Source of the DNA: Candidatus Omnitrophota bacterium
Lineage (GTDB): Bacteria > Hinthialibacterota > Hinthialibacteria > Hinthialibacterales > Hinthialibacteraceae
Direction of reading: 5' to 3'
Length of the DNA stretch: 64,000 nucleotides
Assembly (NCBI GenBank): GCA_013177805.1
Contig: JABLXU010000007.1
Location: 1-64,000, forward strand
Of this stretch, positions 45,889 to 56,575 are shown in pieces. The translations under genes were made by a program, and so were the position numbers. Within the stretch, counting starts at the first letter, position 1. Each line of letters starts with the position of its first letter. The notes under the pieces were generated by a model, which did not search any database, was not told the origin of the DNA, and saw nothing but the letters and a program-made list of their open reading frames with translations.

Positions 45889-46914
45889 CTACCCCTGCTT
45901 TTTAGGTGGTTTCTGACGATCACCCGCCCGCGGATGGGACTTCTGATACACCGCCTGAATGCGGCTCAGGGTGACATGCGTGTACTGCTGCGTGGTGGCC
46001 AGGCTGCTATGTCCCAACAACTCCTGGACGAACCGCAGATCCGCCCCATTCTCCAGCAGATGCGTGGCGCAGGAATGCCGCAGCGTGTGCGGTGTGGTTT
46101 TCCCCAATCCTAACGACAAAGCGTACCGGCGCAAACGCAACTGAACGCCCCGGGGAGTCAAGCGCTCGCCGAAACGGCCGAGAAACAACGCGTTGGGATC
46201 CTTCGGATGACGGGACCGGCTGGGCCGGTTCAACAAGGCCGGCCGCGCGTCCAGGTAGGGCTTCAATGCCTCCACGGCGGCTTCGCCCACCGGCAAGGTC
46301 AGATCCTTTCCCCGCTTGGCAAGAATCCGCACGCTCCGTCCCTGCAGATCGAGATCGTTCAGGTTGATTCCCGCCAGGGATGAAACCCGCATCCCGGTGG
46401 AATAAAGCAATTCCAGCATGGCGCGGTCCCGCAACAACAACGCCTTGTCATGGACCAAATTTTCGTTCGGATGTTCCATTAAATCGCCAGCCCGCTCCTG
46501 GTCCAGAAAAACCGGCAAACGTTTGGGAGCCTTCAGGAAATGAAGAGTTTGAGTAGGATTGCTTTCCAAACGCCCCCGCCGCACCCAGTAATCAAAAAAA
46601 GAACGCAACGCGGAAAGCCGGCGGTTGATGCTTCGGGCCGAGTTGCCCCGGTCCAGCAGGTAGGTGATGAATCCCCGTAAGGCCAACGGATCCACCACTC
46701 CCAGAGGATAATCCGCTCGATTGTCCGGGATCTCATACCCCGATTCCTCCAGGTATTGAAGGAGCAACCGCAAGTCGCGCTCGTAATTGATGACCGTATG
46801 GGCGGACCGGCGGCCGGTGGATCTTAGGTAATTCACATACTCCTGCACCACCGGATAACCCATCCGGTCCTGAGCGGGCTGCTTGGAATCATAGACAGTT
46901 TCTTTGTTGACCAT
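45889..46914 (-). CDS. xerC: Tyrosine recombinase XerC/XerD family
   Basis: 341 residues. Resolves chromosome dimers at dif, or integrates elements, by a tyrosine-mediated strand exchange. An N-terminal SAM-like core-binding domain (~18-125) precedes the catalytic domain. Catalytic residues seen: R176 in TGMRVSS, a lysine in AKRGKD (about 200-203), H276 and R279 in HTLRH, H302 in LGHSS and nucleophile Y311 in QQYTHV. The ordinary length and lack of phage or integron genes favour a housekeeping Xer protein over a mobile integrase. No dif site was recognised. XerC versus XerD is not decided by the sequence alone. Confidence 0.9.
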   Translation of the reverse strand: MVNKETVYDSKQPAQDRMGYPVVQEYVNYLRSTGRRSAHTVINYERDLRLLLQYLEESGYEIPDNRADYPLGVVDPLALRGFITYLLDRGNSARSINRRLSALRSFFDYWVRRGRLESNPTQTLHFLKAPKRLPVFLDQERAGDLMEHPNENLVHDKALLLRDRAMLELLYSTGMRVSSLAGINLNDLDLQGRSVRILAKRGKDLTLPVGEAAVEALKPYLDARPALLNRPSRSRHPKDPNALFLGRFGERLTPRGVQLRLRRYALSLGLGKTTPHTLRHSCATHLLENGADLRFVQELLGHSSLATTQQYTHVTLSRIQAVYQKSHPRAGDRQKPPKKQG

Positions 46915-47480
46915 GAGCAGACTCTTCGGGATCGGTGGACACTATAACCCTAACCCAGCGCTTCCATCCATAAACTCAGAAATTATGGTTCTTCCAAAAT
47001 CAGGACGCGTTTCTTCATTACTCCGCTTCCCCGGGCTTTTATCCTGGGAATCCAGACACGAAAACAACAACCTCTCTTTTCTGATCCCCTCCCCCCCCGG
47101 GCCCCAGGGTGAGGATAAGCCCTATCTGTATGCCATCTCTTCTCGGATTTACATCTCCTCCCCCTTATTCCATCCGTCCATCCGCGCCCCTTTCAAAGGG
47201 CCGCAGAACAGCAGCCCAGGATTTCAATCCTGGGCGCTATTCCAATCCTGGGCTATTAACCGGACATCCAGACCTTCGCCACCGGGGCGCTTGGGTTTCA
47301 ATCCTGGGCGCTATTCCAATCCTGGACTATTAACTCGGCAATGGAAATTCCATATCCTATTATCGTCCATTCCCTGATGAATGATAGCGGTGGCAAAGAC
47401 ATTCCATGCCCATACACAGAATCCTGCATCTAAGTACAATAAAATGAATCATCCATTTTTTCATTCGGAAGAGGCTGATT
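46915..47480. other. Intergenic region with dispersed and direct repeats
   Basis: 566 bases without a credible gene. It contains a GC-rich run (CCCGGGCCCCAGGGTGAGG, near 47095-47115) and a 39-base direct repeat at 47222-47334. Confidence 0.6.
47222..47334. repeat. 39-bp direct repeat, two copies
   Basis: Copies at 47222-47260 and 47296-47334 differ at one base (start-to-start spacing 74). Each includes TTTCAATCCTGGGCGCTATT and CCAATCCTGG, related to the CCCAGGGTTTCAACCCTGGG module of the tandem repeat at 33612. Confidence 0.85.
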
Positions 47481-48059
47481 ATGCGGCGCCTTTGTAACGC
47501 GGGATTTACGTTGATTGAACTGTTGATCGTCGTGGCCATCATTGGAATTTTGGCGGCCATCGCCGTGCCGAACTTTCTCAACGCCCAAATCCGGGCCAAG
47601 ATCGCCGGGGCGGAAGCGGATATGCGCAACCTGGGCACGGCCATCGAAAGCTACCGGATCGACAACAACCTCCCGCCCCGTTCCTACACGGAAGGCTGCT
47701 ATACCGGCGTCTGCAAAGGCGTTCAAATGTCCCGCTACCTGCGGCTGACTAAGCTGACCACTCCCGTGCCCTACATGAATTCGATCCCCGAAGACAAGTT
47801 CAACCGGATCGAATTGGAAAACCCGGCAGAACCCTTGAACACCTACCCGTACTGGGAACCGGTCATGGCGGATGGGTACCGTACCCCCACCGGTCTGGGA
47901 CGGCATTTCCCCAATCAGGCCAGCCCTAACAAGCAATGGGCTCTGATGAGTTTCGGCCCCGACGGCGATTTTGAAGCCGCGGGGGGAGGCGACTTGGCCC
48001 CCTTTGAAGTCTCTAACGGATTAACCTCCAATGGAGACATCATGCGGTTTGGGTTGTAG
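47481..48059 (+). CDS. Pseudopilin 3 (type IV pilin-like prepilin)
   Basis: 192 residues. Leader MRRLCNAG ends in Gly before FTLIELLIVVAIIGILAA, an ideal prepilin-peptidase site. The helix continues as VPNFLNAQIRAKIAG. The C-terminal part has MSFGPDGDFEA and FEVSNGLTSNGDI, the pair shared with pseudopilins 1 and 2. Two cysteines (CYTGVC) could form a disulfide. It is a solitary gene between xerC and the convergent rhamnogalacturonan lyase gene, 566 nt from xerC. Confidence 0.9.
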   Translation: MRRLCNAGFTLIELLIVVAIIGILAAIAVPNFLNAQIRAKIAGAEADMRNLGTAIESYRIDNNLPPRSYTEGCYTGVCKGVQMSRYLRLTKLTTPVPYMNSIPEDKFNRIELENPAEPLNTYPYWEPVMADGYRTPTGLGRHFPNQASPNKQWALMSFGPDGDFEAAGGGDLAPFEVSNGLTSNGDIMRFGL

Positions 48060-48064
48060 GATTT

Positions 48065-49777
48065 CTATTTATTTCCTCCCTCCGCTAAACCCAACTGCGC
48101 CGGATAATAATACCCCATGGTCTGCGCGGCGATGCCCAGGCGGTATTGGCGGTCTTGCATCAGGCAGGGCCGGAATTCATCCGTGGGAATCGTGGTGGAA
48201 TAGATCCGCAATTCCCCCTCCAGGCTGGTTATGATTTCCTCCCGGTGATCACCCAGGCAATCGGCGATGAGAATCACTTTGCCCTCGAGCGTTTGCATCG
48301 GATCCCCCTCCCAATCCCGGACATCCCGCCCGAACACGAATTCCTTCTGCGGGTCGGCATCCCACCAGACCGGCCGGGGATTGAGATTCCCCTTCTCCAT
48401 GAACTGAATCAGTTGCCCATCCGCGCTGTAAAGCCACCGCTCCTCCAAATCGCGTTCTCCGCAAAACACTTCCATGCCGGGATATTCCGTCAGAAAATCG
48501 GCGCACAGGCCCTGCCCATGCAGATGGCGGGTCGGCTTTTTATGCGCCCAGAGTTTTTTCCCGCTTTGCGCGTCCACCACACAAATCCCATCAGTTTCTT
48601 GGCGGGATTCGAATCCATAGAAAATCTCCAGGCCGGGATGGCCGGGATGGATATCGGCCACGTAACAAATATCCGGATGCCCCATCTTTAATGTCCATAG
48701 GCCTTGGCCGTCGTCATCGAGAACCGCCGCCCCGAGAACCAACTCATCCCGTCCGTCGCGGTCCACATCCGCGCTGATCAGCCCATGCGATCCCTGCCCG
48801 CGGTAGTCTTTATATTCCCCCTCGGCCTGCCAATCCCAGAGGATCTTGAAATCCTTGTCCAGCGCGCGCGTTTTAATCAGCCGGTACGTGCCGCGCTGCA
48901 TGATCAGCGAGGGGGTTTTCCCATCGAGATACGCCACCGCGAGAAAATTCCGGCAGTAGTAGTTATAGTCCTCAAAACCGTCCCGGGTCAGCCAATCCGT
49001 TTGCGCCACCACCTTGCCGGTCGCGCCATCGAGTTTCACTAAGTATTCCGGCCCTGTTTGCACCAATCCCTTTTCGTCACGGGGATCCCCTTCCCCGGCC
49101 TTGCAATAAACTTCCGCTTTCCCATCTTGGTCCACGTCATAGACTACCCAGGGCGAATACCATATCCCCGCCTCGATCGACCAGCCCATGTCATGACGCC
49201 ACAGAAAGGTCCCGTCTTGCTTATAGGCCTCGATTTTGTACGTAGTTGGGCTCTTCTTCCAATATCCGGGCTGCTGATAAGGATCGGTGTTGAAGTCCGG
49301 CTGCTTGATGAGGTATTCATACTCTCCATCCCCATCGAGATCGGCGATGCCCACTTTCTGAAAATCGTAATCCCCCTGCAGGGGAATCGCGATATAGGGC
49401 CGCGGCGTTCCTGTGATTGTAATGGCAACCGTGGCCATGGGCTCGGAATTCCCTGGGATGCTTTTAGAAACAGCGGACAAGGAGTATGTATATTTCTCCC
49501 CTTTTTTCACGGAACGGTCGACATGGCAGGTCTTCCGGCCGAGTTCTACCTGACCGAATGGGCTGTTCGTCGAGCCATCCACGCGCGCCAGTTGAAAAAC
49601 GAGATCCTCGGGGTCTTCTGCGAACAGCCGCCAACTGAGAAAAACCGCTCCGTCTTCCCGCTCTAAGGCGATCAATCCACGTTCCAATTTCTCCACGACC
49701 ACCGTAGCCCCATCCATAACAATAAAATTAAACATAACTATCACTAAAAATAGTAGATAAAGTATATTCCTTCTCAT
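48065..49777 (-). CDS. Exported family-11 rhamnogalacturonan lyase
   Basis: 570 residues with a hydrophobic signal peptide (to about residue 23). It should cleave the rhamnogalacturonan I backbone of pectin by beta-elimination, outside the cytoplasm. An N-terminal fibronectin-like domain (~25-125) precedes the eight-bladed propeller typical of polysaccharide lyase family 11. Blocks seen: VGIADLDGDGEYEYL, DMGWSIEAGIWYSPW, VVYDVDQDGKAEVYCKAGEG, ISADVDRDGRDELVLGA and GQGLCADFLTEYPGMEVF. Several DxDxDG calcium loops match the family. Full length. It is one of several carbohydrate-active exported proteins in the window. Confidence 0.92.
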   Translation of the reverse strand: MRRNILYLLFLVIVMFNFIVMDGATVVVEKLERGLIALEREDGAVFLSWRLFAEDPEDLVFQLARVDGSTNSPFGQVELGRKTCHVDRSVKKGEKYTYSLSAVSKSIPGNSEPMATVAITITGTPRPYIAIPLQGDYDFQKVGIADLDGDGEYEYLIKQPDFNTDPYQQPGYWKKSPTTYKIEAYKQDGTFLWRHDMGWSIEAGIWYSPWVVYDVDQDGKAEVYCKAGEGDPRDEKGLVQTGPEYLVKLDGATGKVVAQTDWLTRDGFEDYNYYCRNFLAVAYLDGKTPSLIMQRGTYRLIKTRALDKDFKILWDWQAEGEYKDYRGQGSHGLISADVDRDGRDELVLGAAVLDDDGQGLWTLKMGHPDICYVADIHPGHPGLEIFYGFESRQETDGICVVDAQSGKKLWAHKKPTRHLHGQGLCADFLTEYPGMEVFCGERDLEERWLYSADGQLIQFMEKGNLNPRPVWWDADPQKEFVFGRDVRDWEGDPMQTLEGKVILIADCLGDHREEIITSLEGELRIYSTTIPTDEFRPCLMQDRQYRLGIAAQTMGYYYPAQLGLAEGGNK

Positions 49778-50120
49778 AACGGTTTAACCTCCTATTCCTT
49801 TTCTGAATTGATTCAACCTGATCCATTCCAAATTGATCCACTTCTCTATTCCATAAGAAACCTGCCCAAAACTTCTCTTTCCCCCCTGATTCTTTTTCAA
49901 GGTAACAAATTATCTATTCACGACCGCCTTCACCAGAATATCAACTCCGTAAACCCTACAAAAACATATATCTATATAAAATTAATAAAATTTATCAGAA
50001 TTATTGTCCCTACCACTTCCCTTTTCCGCCAGATCAACCATAATCTTGTGCATCATCTCGCCTGGCTCATCTCGCTTTTACCCGGTCTCTCAATATAAAC
50101 GAAAAAAAACTCGTAAATCA
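49778..50120. other. AT-rich divergent promoter region of the respiratory operon
   Basis: 343 bases, strongly AT-rich compared with both flanks, between the lyase gene and actA. It must hold the promoter for the ~13-kb respiratory operon and for the lyase. No ribosome binding site is evident before the actA ATG, and I see no RNA gene. Confidence 0.5.
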
Positions 50121-50771
50121 ATGGATTTCTTTTCTTTTCCGAAATGGACCAATTTTGTCCCTCCGGCGCTGGCTATTTTTCTAGTCATCAGCTCCTCCTA
50201 CGCGGCCACGCTCTTGTATCTGGGAGGCTCGCCCCGCACCACCGATGTGGGATACATGCCCAAACAACCGGTAGAATATAGCCACGCTCTGCATGCCGGC
50301 GACCTTGGCATCGACTGCCGCTATTGCCACAACACCGTGGAGCATGCCGCCCAGGCCTCCATTCCCCCCACGCAAACCTGCATGAATTGCCATAAAACGA
50401 TCCGCGCCAATAGCCAAAAACTGATCCCCATCCAGGAAAGCTACGCCACCGGCAATCCCGTGAAATGGGTTCGTGTGCACGACCTGCCCGATTATGTTTA
50501 TTTCAACCACAGCGCCCACGTGACACGGGGGGTGGGCTGCGTCTCTTGCCATGGCCGGATCGACAAGATGGACGTGGTTTACCAAGCCGAAACCCTCAGC
50601 ATGGGCTGGTGTCTGGATTGCCATCGCAACCCGGAACCCCATCTCCGCCCCGCCGGATTTATCACTCAACTGGATTGGCAGCCTGAAGGGGATCCCGTGG
50701 CCCTCGGAAAAGAATTGCGCCAGAAGCACAATATCAATCCGTCAACGGACTGTTCGACATGCCATCGATAA
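50121..50771 (+). CDS. actA: Alternative complex III pentahaem cytochrome c subunit ActA
   Basis: 216 residues. N-terminal membrane anchor (residues ~12-34), then five haem motifs: CRYCH (66-70), CMNCH (87-91), CVSCH (140-144), CLDCH (164-168) and CSTCH (211-215). ActA is the periplasmic electron wire of alternative complex III, which oxidises quinol and reduces cytochrome c in place of the bc1 complex. The gene opens the actABCDEF-SCO-caa3 series. Its stop overlaps the start of actB by 13 nt. The longer in-frame start at 50004 adds a second hydrophobic run and is less likely. Confidence 0.93.
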   Translation: MDFFSFPKWTNFVPPALAIFLVISSSYAATLLYLGGSPRTTDVGYMPKQPVEYSHALHAGDLGIDCRYCHNTVEHAAQASIPPTQTCMNCHKTIRANSQKLIPIQESYATGNPVKWVRVHDLPDYVYFNHSAHVTRGVGCVSCHGRIDKMDVVYQAETLSMGWCLDCHRNPEPHLRPAGFITQLDWQPEGDPVALGKELRQKHNINPSTDCSTCHR

Positions 50772-53700
50772 ACACTCCGAAACACCCAACACGCCTCTCC
50801 CCCAAAACGGAAGCCGCTGGCCATGGCAAGCGGTATTGGCGCAGCCTGGATGAACTCGCCGATACGCCGGAATTCCGGGAATTCGTCGAACGGGAATTCC
50901 CCAACCGGGCGGCCGGGTATCTGGAGGGGCCGGACCGCCGCCAGTTTTTGCGGATCATGGCCGCCTCCTTCGGCTTGGCGGGTCTCACCGCCTGCCGCTG
51001 GCCCAAGGAGAACATTGTTCCCTACGCCCTGCGTCCCGAAGGCCGGATCCCCGGCGTGCCGGAGCAGTACGCGACCTCCATGGAACTGGGCGGCATCGGG
51101 CATGGGCTGCTGGTGACCAGTTACGACGGACGTCCGATCAAGGTGGAAGGCAATCCCAGCCATCCCTCCAACCAAGGCGCGGCGGATGTCTACGCGCAAG
51201 CCAGCGTGTTAGAACTGTACGATCCCGACCGCGGTAAATATCCCTACATCAAAGAAGGGAATCAAAGTCGAACGGTCTCCTGGCCGGACCTTGATTCCTT
51301 CCTGCGCCACCATTTTTCCACAGCACGCCTGCAAGGGGGTAAGGGATTTTGCGTCTTGAGCGAAGCCACCTCCTCACCCAGCGTGCGGGAACTCCGCCAC
51401 CGTCTGCTGGACGCATTTCCCCAAGCGCGCTGGTTTGAATACGAATCAATCAGCGGAGACAACGAACGGGCAGGAACCCAGATCGCGTTCGGCCATGCCC
51501 TGCGCGTTCATCCGCATTTGGATCAGGCAAAGATCATTCTCTGCCTTGACGCGGACCCGCTGGGCGCGCATCCGGCCAAATTGAAACATGTGCGGGAGTT
51601 CACCCGCGGACGGGATCCCGAATCCGGAACCATGAACCGCCTGTACGCGGTAGAAACGCATGGCTCCACCACGGGCAGCCTGGCGGATCACCGGCTGACC
51701 TTGCCTCCAAGCATGATCGAACCGTTCGCGCTGGCCTTGGCGGCGGAACTCATCCAACAGCCGGAAATTCAACTCCCCACGTCTGCCCAGGCAATCCAGG
51801 AGGTGCTGAACAACGCTCCCACGGATGCTCCTCATCCGGAATGGCGGGCCGCGCTGATCAAGGATTTGATTTCGAACCGCGGGCAAAGCCTGGTGTTCGT
51901 GGGGTATCAGCAATCCCCGTTTCTCCATGCCTTGGCGGCCTGGCTCAATGACCTCCTGGGGAACACCGGCCGCACGGTCACTTACACGCGGGATGAGCTA
52001 TATCAGGGCGTGACGCATGCGGAAGCCATCCGCGCCCTGACGGAAGCAATGAAATCCGGACAAGTGGAAACGCTGCTGATCCTGGGCGGCAATCCCGTCT
52101 ACGACGCGCCCGCGGATCTGGAATTCCCCGCCCTCCTGGCCAACATCCCCACAAGCCTTCATCTCAGCCTCTACCGCGACGAAACCTCAGCGCTATGCAC
52201 ATGGTACATTCCCCGCGCGCATTACCTGGAAGCCTGGGGGGACACACGGGCCTACGATGGCACCATCTCCACCATCCAACCGCTGATCGAACCCCTCTAC
52301 GGCGGCCGCACCCCCGCCGAACTGCTCGCGCGGATTCTGGCCGGCGAGATCACCCAAGGATACGAAATCACCCGGCAGACGTTACAAAACCTCATCCAAC
52401 CCGCCGATTTCGAGTCGAGCTGGCGGCAATGGCTGCATGACGGCGTGATCGCGGATACCGCCTTTCCTCCGGTCACCCCTTCAATCCAGCCCTCCCGCAT
52501 CGCCGCCGCGTGGAAACCTTCTCCAACCGAAGGACCATACGAGATCGTGTTCATCCCGGATTCAAAACTCTACGACGGCCGCTTCGCCAACAACGGGTGG
52601 CTGCAGGAACTTCCCGACTTCATGACCAAAATGACCTGGGACAACGCCGCGTTGCTCAGCCCCGCCACCGCCAATGCGCTCCACGTCCAGGACGGCGACC
52701 TGCTCCGCCTGAAATTGCGCGGCCGGCAAACCGAGGCAGCGGCGTTCATTCTTCCTGGACAGCCTCCCCAAACCGTGACAGTCGCGCTGGGCTACGGCCG
52801 CACCCAGGCGGGACGGGTGGGGACCGGCGTTGGATTTCCGGTCCACGCGCTGCGGGTCAGCGGGGCCATGGATTTCAGTGGCGGCCTGACGATTGATAAA
52901 ACCGGCCGCGTATATCAGCAAGCCTGCACCCAGGACCATCACGCCATCGACCTGGTGGGCCTGCGGGAGCGGGGCGAACGCGTTCACGAATTGATCCGGG
53001 AAGCCACCTTGGAGAACTACCAGGCCGATCCCCACGTGTTCCATCACGAGGAACACCCCCCCGCGCAACTCTTTGCCGAACATCCCTACGAAGGCCACAA
53101 GTGGGGCATGACCATTGACCTGAACGCCTGTACGGGCTGTTCCGCCTGCGTGATAGCCTGTCAGGCGGAAAACAATATTCCCGTCGTGGGCAAGGAACAG
53201 ATCCGCCGGGGACGGGAAATGCACTGGATCCGGATCGACCGCTATTTCAGCGGCGAACCGGAGGCGCCCCGGGTGGCCCGCCAGCCGGTGACCTGTGTGC
53301 ATTGCGAAAACGCCCCCTGCGAGCAGGTTTGCCCGGTGAACGCGACCGTGCATACCCACGAAGGGCTGAACGTTATGGTGTACAACCGCTGCGTGGGCAC
53401 GCGCTATTGCTCCAACAACTGCCCCTTCAAAGTCCGGCGCTTCAATTTCTTCAATTATCACAAGCACCTCGAGGACACCGAAAAAATGGTCTTCAATCCC
53501 GAGGTCACGGTCCGCAGCCGGGGTGTCATGGAAAAATGCACTTACTGCGTGCAACGGATCGAAAAAGCCAAGATCCAGGCCAAAAACAACGGGCGGGCCA
53601 TCCAAGACGGCGAGATCGTGCCCGCCTGCGCCCAGACCTGCCCGGCCCAGGCCATCGTGTTCGGTGATTTGAACAATCCGGCCAGCCGGGTCTCGAAATT

Positions 53701-53848
53701 GCTTGAACACAACCGGGCCTATGCGATGCTGGGCGGGTTGAATCTTAAACCGCGGACCGTGTATCTGGCCCGCGTGTGGAATCCCAATCCTGAATTGGTT
53801 GAAAAAGAGGATGATCACGACAGCCCTACGAACCACGGTTCCGCTTGA
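50759..53848 (+). CDS. actB: Alternative complex III iron-sulfur/molybdopterin-like subunit ActB
   Basis: 1029 residues, the usual fused ActB form. A Tat motif (DRRQFLRI, residues 59-66) directs it outward. The N-terminal two-thirds resembles molybdopterin oxidoreductases but normally lacks the cofactor. The C-terminal third (about 791-973) has the ferredoxin cysteines [35 protein letters not shown] and CTYC...CAQTCPA, for one 3Fe-4S and three 4Fe-4S clusters. It carries electrons from quinol to ActA. It overlaps actA by 13 nt and actC by 38 nt. Confidence 0.95.
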   Translation: MPSINTPKHPTRLSPKTEAAGHGKRYWRSLDELADTPEFREFVEREFPNRAAGYLEGPDRRQFLRIMAASFGLAGLTACRWPKENIVPYALRPEGRIPGVPEQYATSMELGGIGHGLLVTSYDGRPIKVEGNPSHPSNQGAADVYAQASVLELYDPDRGKYPYIKEGNQSRTVSWPDLDSFLRHHFSTARLQGGKGFCVLSEATSSPSVRELRHRLLDAFPQARWFEYESISGDNERAGTQIAFGHALRVHPHLDQAKIILCLDADPLGAHPAKLKHVREFTRGRDPESGTMNRLYAVETHGSTTGSLADHRLTLPPSMIEPFALALAAELIQQPEIQLPTSAQAIQEVLNNAPTDAPHPEWRAALIKDLISNRGQSLVFVGYQQSPFLHALAAWLNDLLGNTGRTVTYTRDELYQGVTHAEAIRALTEAMKSGQVETLLILGGNPVYDAPADLEFPALLANIPTSLHLSLYRDETSALCTWYIPRAHYLEAWGDTRAYDGTISTIQPLIEPLYGGRTPAELLARILAGEITQGYEITRQTLQNLIQPADFESSWRQWLHDGVIADTAFPPVTPSIQPSRIAAAWKPSPTEGPYEIVFIPDSKLYDGRFANNGWLQELPDFMTKMTWDNAALLSPATANALHVQDGDLLRLKLRGRQTEAAAFILPGQPPQTVTVALGYGRTQAGRVGTGVGFPVHALRVSGAMDFSGGLTIDKTGRVYQQACTQDHHAIDLVGLRERGERVHELIREATLENYQADPHVFHHEEHPPAQLFAEHPYEGHKWGMTIDLNACTGCSACVIACQAENNIPVVGKEQIRRGREMHWIRIDRYFSGEPEAPRVARQPVTCVHCENAPCEQVCPVNATVHTHEGLNVMVYNRCVGTRYCSNNCPFKVRRFNFFNYHKHLEDTEKMVFNPEVTVRSRGVMEKCTYCVQRIEKAKIQAKNNGRAIQDGEIVPACAQTCPAQAIVFGDLNNPASRVSKLLEHNRAYAMLGGLNLKPRTVYLARVWNPNPELVEKEDDHDSPTNHGSA

Positions 53849-55325
53849 GATCGACAACACCCAGAACGATCCCAGGCGGCGCGCTCCCCTGATCACCGGG
53901 GACAACGATTTCGCGTCGATCACGGAGAAGGTCTGCGCCATCGTCGAACAACCCAAGCCCCCCCGGGCCTGGTACATCGCCTTTGCGGTCTCCGTGTTCT
54001 GGACCGGCGTTTTGTTCGCGATGATCGCCTACCTGATCGGCACCGGCTTGGGCGTCTGGGGCGTGATGATCCCCGTGGCCTGGGGTTGGGCGATCATCAA
54101 CTTCGTCTTTTGGGTGGGCATCGGCCACGCGGGGACGCTGATCTCGGCCATTCTCTTCCTCTTCCGGCAGCAATGGCGCACAAGCATCAACCGCTTCGCC
54201 GAGGCGATGACCATTTTTGCGGTCATCTGCGCGGCCATCTTCCCGGGCATCCACGTCGGCCGCGTATGGCTGGTGTACTGGCTGGCTCCCTATCCCAACC
54301 AAATGCAAATGTGGCCCAACTTCCGCAGCCCGCTGCTCTGGGACGTCTTCGCGGTCAACACATATTTTCTGGTTTCCATTATGTTCTGGTACGTCGGAAT
54401 GATCCCCGACCTGGCCACGCTGCGCGACCGGGCCACCACCAAGGTCCGGCAGATCGCCTACGGCCTCCTGGCCCTGGGCTGGCGCGGATCGCACCGCCAC
54501 TGGCACCGGCATGAATGCGCGTACCTGATCCTGGCCGCGCTGGCGACCCCCCTGGTGCTCAGCGTGCACTCGGTGGTGAGTTTCGATTTCGCCGTGGCGC
54601 AGCTGCCCGGCTGGCACACCACCATCTTCCCGCCCTATTTCGTGGCCGGGGCCATCTTCAGCGGTTTCGCCATGGTGTTGACGCTCATGATCCCCGCGCG
54701 GCAGTACTTCGGCCTGCGCGACATCATCTCGAAACGGCACATCGAAAACATGACCAAGATCATCCTGGTCACCGGCTCCATGGTCGGCTACGCCTACCTG
54801 ATCGAATTCTTCATCGCCTGGTACAGCGGCAACCGCTACGAGGCCTTCGCCTTCATCAACCGCGCCTTCGGGCCGTACGCGTGGGCCTATTGGACCATGA
54901 TCACCTGCAACGTGGTGGTCCCCCAGTTCTTCTGGTTCAAGAAGATCCGGACCAACCTGCTGATCACCTTCCTTCTCTCCATCCTCATCAACGTGGGGAT
55001 GTGGTTCGAGCGCTTCGTGATCGTGGTGACCTCGCTGAGCCGGGATTTTTTGCCCTCCAGCTGGGGGTATTACTCGCCGACCTGGGTGGATGTCCTGACT
55101 TTCATCGGCAGCTTCGGTTTGTTCTTTACGCTCTTCCTGCTCTTCTGCCGTTATCTGCCCATGGTGGCGATGGCTGAAGTAAAGACTGTCATGCCCCAGG
55201 CGCGGCTCGAATACGGCGAGCACCGGGGCGTGGGCGATTACCACGGCGACGTGCCCCACGCGCACGAACCGGAATACTGGGGCGAGACCAGCCTGCCCGA
55301 GAATCCATTGCATCCGAAGGGGTGA
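53811..55325 (+). CDS. actC: Alternative complex III NrfD-like membrane subunit ActC
   Basis: 504 residues, about ten membrane helices of the NrfD/PsrC type, which bind quinol at the outer face. Blocks such as [51 protein letters not shown] and [14 protein letters not shown] are typical of ActC. It is the main quinol-oxidising subunit and may couple electron flow to proton movement. The start is taken at ATG 53811, within the end of actB; TTG 53799 is the only upstream alternative. A long opposite-strand frame covering this gene is a shadow. Confidence 0.94.
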   Translation: MITTALRTTVPLEIDNTQNDPRRRAPLITGDNDFASITEKVCAIVEQPKPPRAWYIAFAVSVFWTGVLFAMIAYLIGTGLGVWGVMIPVAWGWAIINFVFWVGIGHAGTLISAILFLFRQQWRTSINRFAEAMTIFAVICAAIFPGIHVGRVWLVYWLAPYPNQMQMWPNFRSPLLWDVFAVNTYFLVSIMFWYVGMIPDLATLRDRATTKVRQIAYGLLALGWRGSHRHWHRHECAYLILAALATPLVLSVHSVVSFDFAVAQLPGWHTTIFPPYFVAGAIFSGFAMVLTLMIPARQYFGLRDIISKRHIENMTKIILVTGSMVGYAYLIEFFIAWYSGNRYEAFAFINRAFGPYAWAYWTMITCNVVVPQFFWFKKIRTNLLITFLLSILINVGMWFERFVIVVTSLSRDFLPSSWGYYSPTWVDVLTFIGSFGLFFTLFLLFCRYLPMVAMAEVKTVMPQARLEYGEHRGVGDYHGDVPHAHEPEYWGETSLPENPLHPKG

Positions 55326-55328
55326 AGC

Positions 55329-55901
55329 ATGAACCGGCCCACGGCATCCATAACACCGGAATCCAAAACCCAAACCCGCGCCTACGGCCTGCTGGTGGAA
55401 TTCAGCGAAGTGGCGGATGTGCTGCGCGCCGCCGAACAAGTCCGTGGCGCGGGCTACCAAAAGTGGGACGTCCATTCCCCCATTCCGATCCACGGAATGG
55501 ACGGAGCCATGGGCATCCGGCCCACCATCCTGCCCTGGATCGTCCTGGGGGGTGGCCTGGCGGGCGTGACAGTGGCTATCCTTATGCAGTGGTGGATGAA
55601 CGCTGTGGACTACCCGATCATCGTCAGCGGCAAACCGTTTTTCAGCCTGCCCGCGAACATCCCCGTCGCCTTTGAATTGACCATTCTCTTCAGCGCGGTG
55701 GCGGCCGTGGTTTCCCTGTTCGCGCTCAACGGCCTCCCGCGCTGGCATCATCCCTTGTTGACCAACGCCCGGTTCCGTCGCTTCTCCACCGATAAGTTCT
55801 TCATCGTGATCGAAGCGGCGGATCCCCGTTTTGATAAGCAAAAAACCCGCGAATTTCTGTCTTCCCTCGGAGGGCAGGCAGTGGAATTGATCGAGGAATG
55901 A
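55329..55901 (+). CDS. actD: Alternative complex III subunit ActD (DUF3341)
   Basis: 190 residues. An N-terminal soluble part (YGLLVEFSEVADVLRAAEQVR) precedes two membrane helices (IRPTILPWIVLGGGLAGVTV and VAFELTILFSAVAAVVSLF) and a cytoplasmic end with RFRRFSTDKFFIVIEA. This is the DUF3341 pattern of ActD. It starts 3 nt after the actC stop and ends 3 nt before actE. Confidence 0.93.
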   Translation: MNRPTASITPESKTQTRAYGLLVEFSEVADVLRAAEQVRGAGYQKWDVHSPIPIHGMDGAMGIRPTILPWIVLGGGLAGVTVAILMQWWMNAVDYPIIVSGKPFFSLPANIPVAFELTILFSAVAAVVSLFALNGLPRWHHPLLTNARFRRFSTDKFFIVIEAADPRFDKQKTREFLSSLGGQAVELIEE

Positions 55902-55904
55902 TTC

Positions 55905-56555
55905 ATGCCCGCACGGATAGTCATCGGCGTTAGCATCGTCCTGGTCCTGGCCTTGCTGCCCTTTCTATTGATCGCCAAGGCCCGGGTGACACGGTCGGAC
56001 CGCCCCCGGATCCATCTAATCCAGGACATGGACAACCAGCCCCGCTTCAAAGCGCAGCAAAGCAATCCCCTGTTCGCCGACGGCCGGGCCATGCGCCCCC
56101 GCGTGCCGGGAACCGTGGCGCGCGGCGAAATGCAAAGCGACACGCGCTTCTACCAGGGCAAGGACGGGGGTGAATGGGTAACCGAATTTCCCCGGCCGCT
56201 GACCCTGCCGGTGATGGAGCGCGGCCAGAAAGAATACGCCATCTACTGTGCGCCGTGCCATGGCCTGTCGGGCTACGGGGACGGAATCGTCGCGCTCCGG
56301 GCTGACCGGCTGCAGGAAGGGACCTGGACGGCCCCCACCTCCCTGCACAGCGACACCGTGCTGGCGCGCCCCGTGGGGCATATCTTCAACACCATCACCC
56401 ACGGTATCCGCAACATGCCGGCGTATGGGACTCAAATCCCGCCTGAGGACCGCTGGGCCATCGTGGCCTATGTCCGCGCCCTGCAGCGCAGCCAACGAGC
56501 CACATTGGATGACGTGCCGGCCGAATACCGGGCTCAACTCGAAACCGTACGGTAG
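55905..56555 (+). CDS. actE: Alternative complex III monohaem cytochrome c subunit ActE
   Basis: 216 residues. One N-terminal membrane helix or signal (residues 5-24), then a class I cytochrome domain with CAPCHG (haem cysteines C115 and C118, H119) and the sixth ligand M171 in RNMPAYG. ActE is thought to pass electrons to the terminal oxidase or soluble cytochrome c. The spacing from actD (3 nt) shows tight co-transcription. Confidence 0.94.
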   Translation: MPARIVIGVSIVLVLALLPFLLIAKARVTRSDRPRIHLIQDMDNQPRFKAQQSNPLFADGRAMRPRVPGTVARGEMQSDTRFYQGKDGGEWVTEFPRPLTLPVMERGQKEYAIYCAPCHGLSGYGDGIVALRADRLQEGTWTAPTSLHSDTVLARPVGHIFNTITHGIRNMPAYGTQIPPEDRWAIVAYVRALQRSQRATLDDVPAEYRAQLETVR

Positions 56556-56575
56556 AACAAGGAGGGATTCTTCCC

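Noticed and set aside
45889..46914. Mobile integrase or integron
   Set aside because: No phage, att or attC signals; length and motifs fit a housekeeping Xer recombinase.
53826..55841. 671-residue minus-strand frame opposite actC and actD
   Set aside because: Acidic/His-rich low-complexity translation typical of antisense frames in GC-rich genes; actC and actD are clear on the plus strand.
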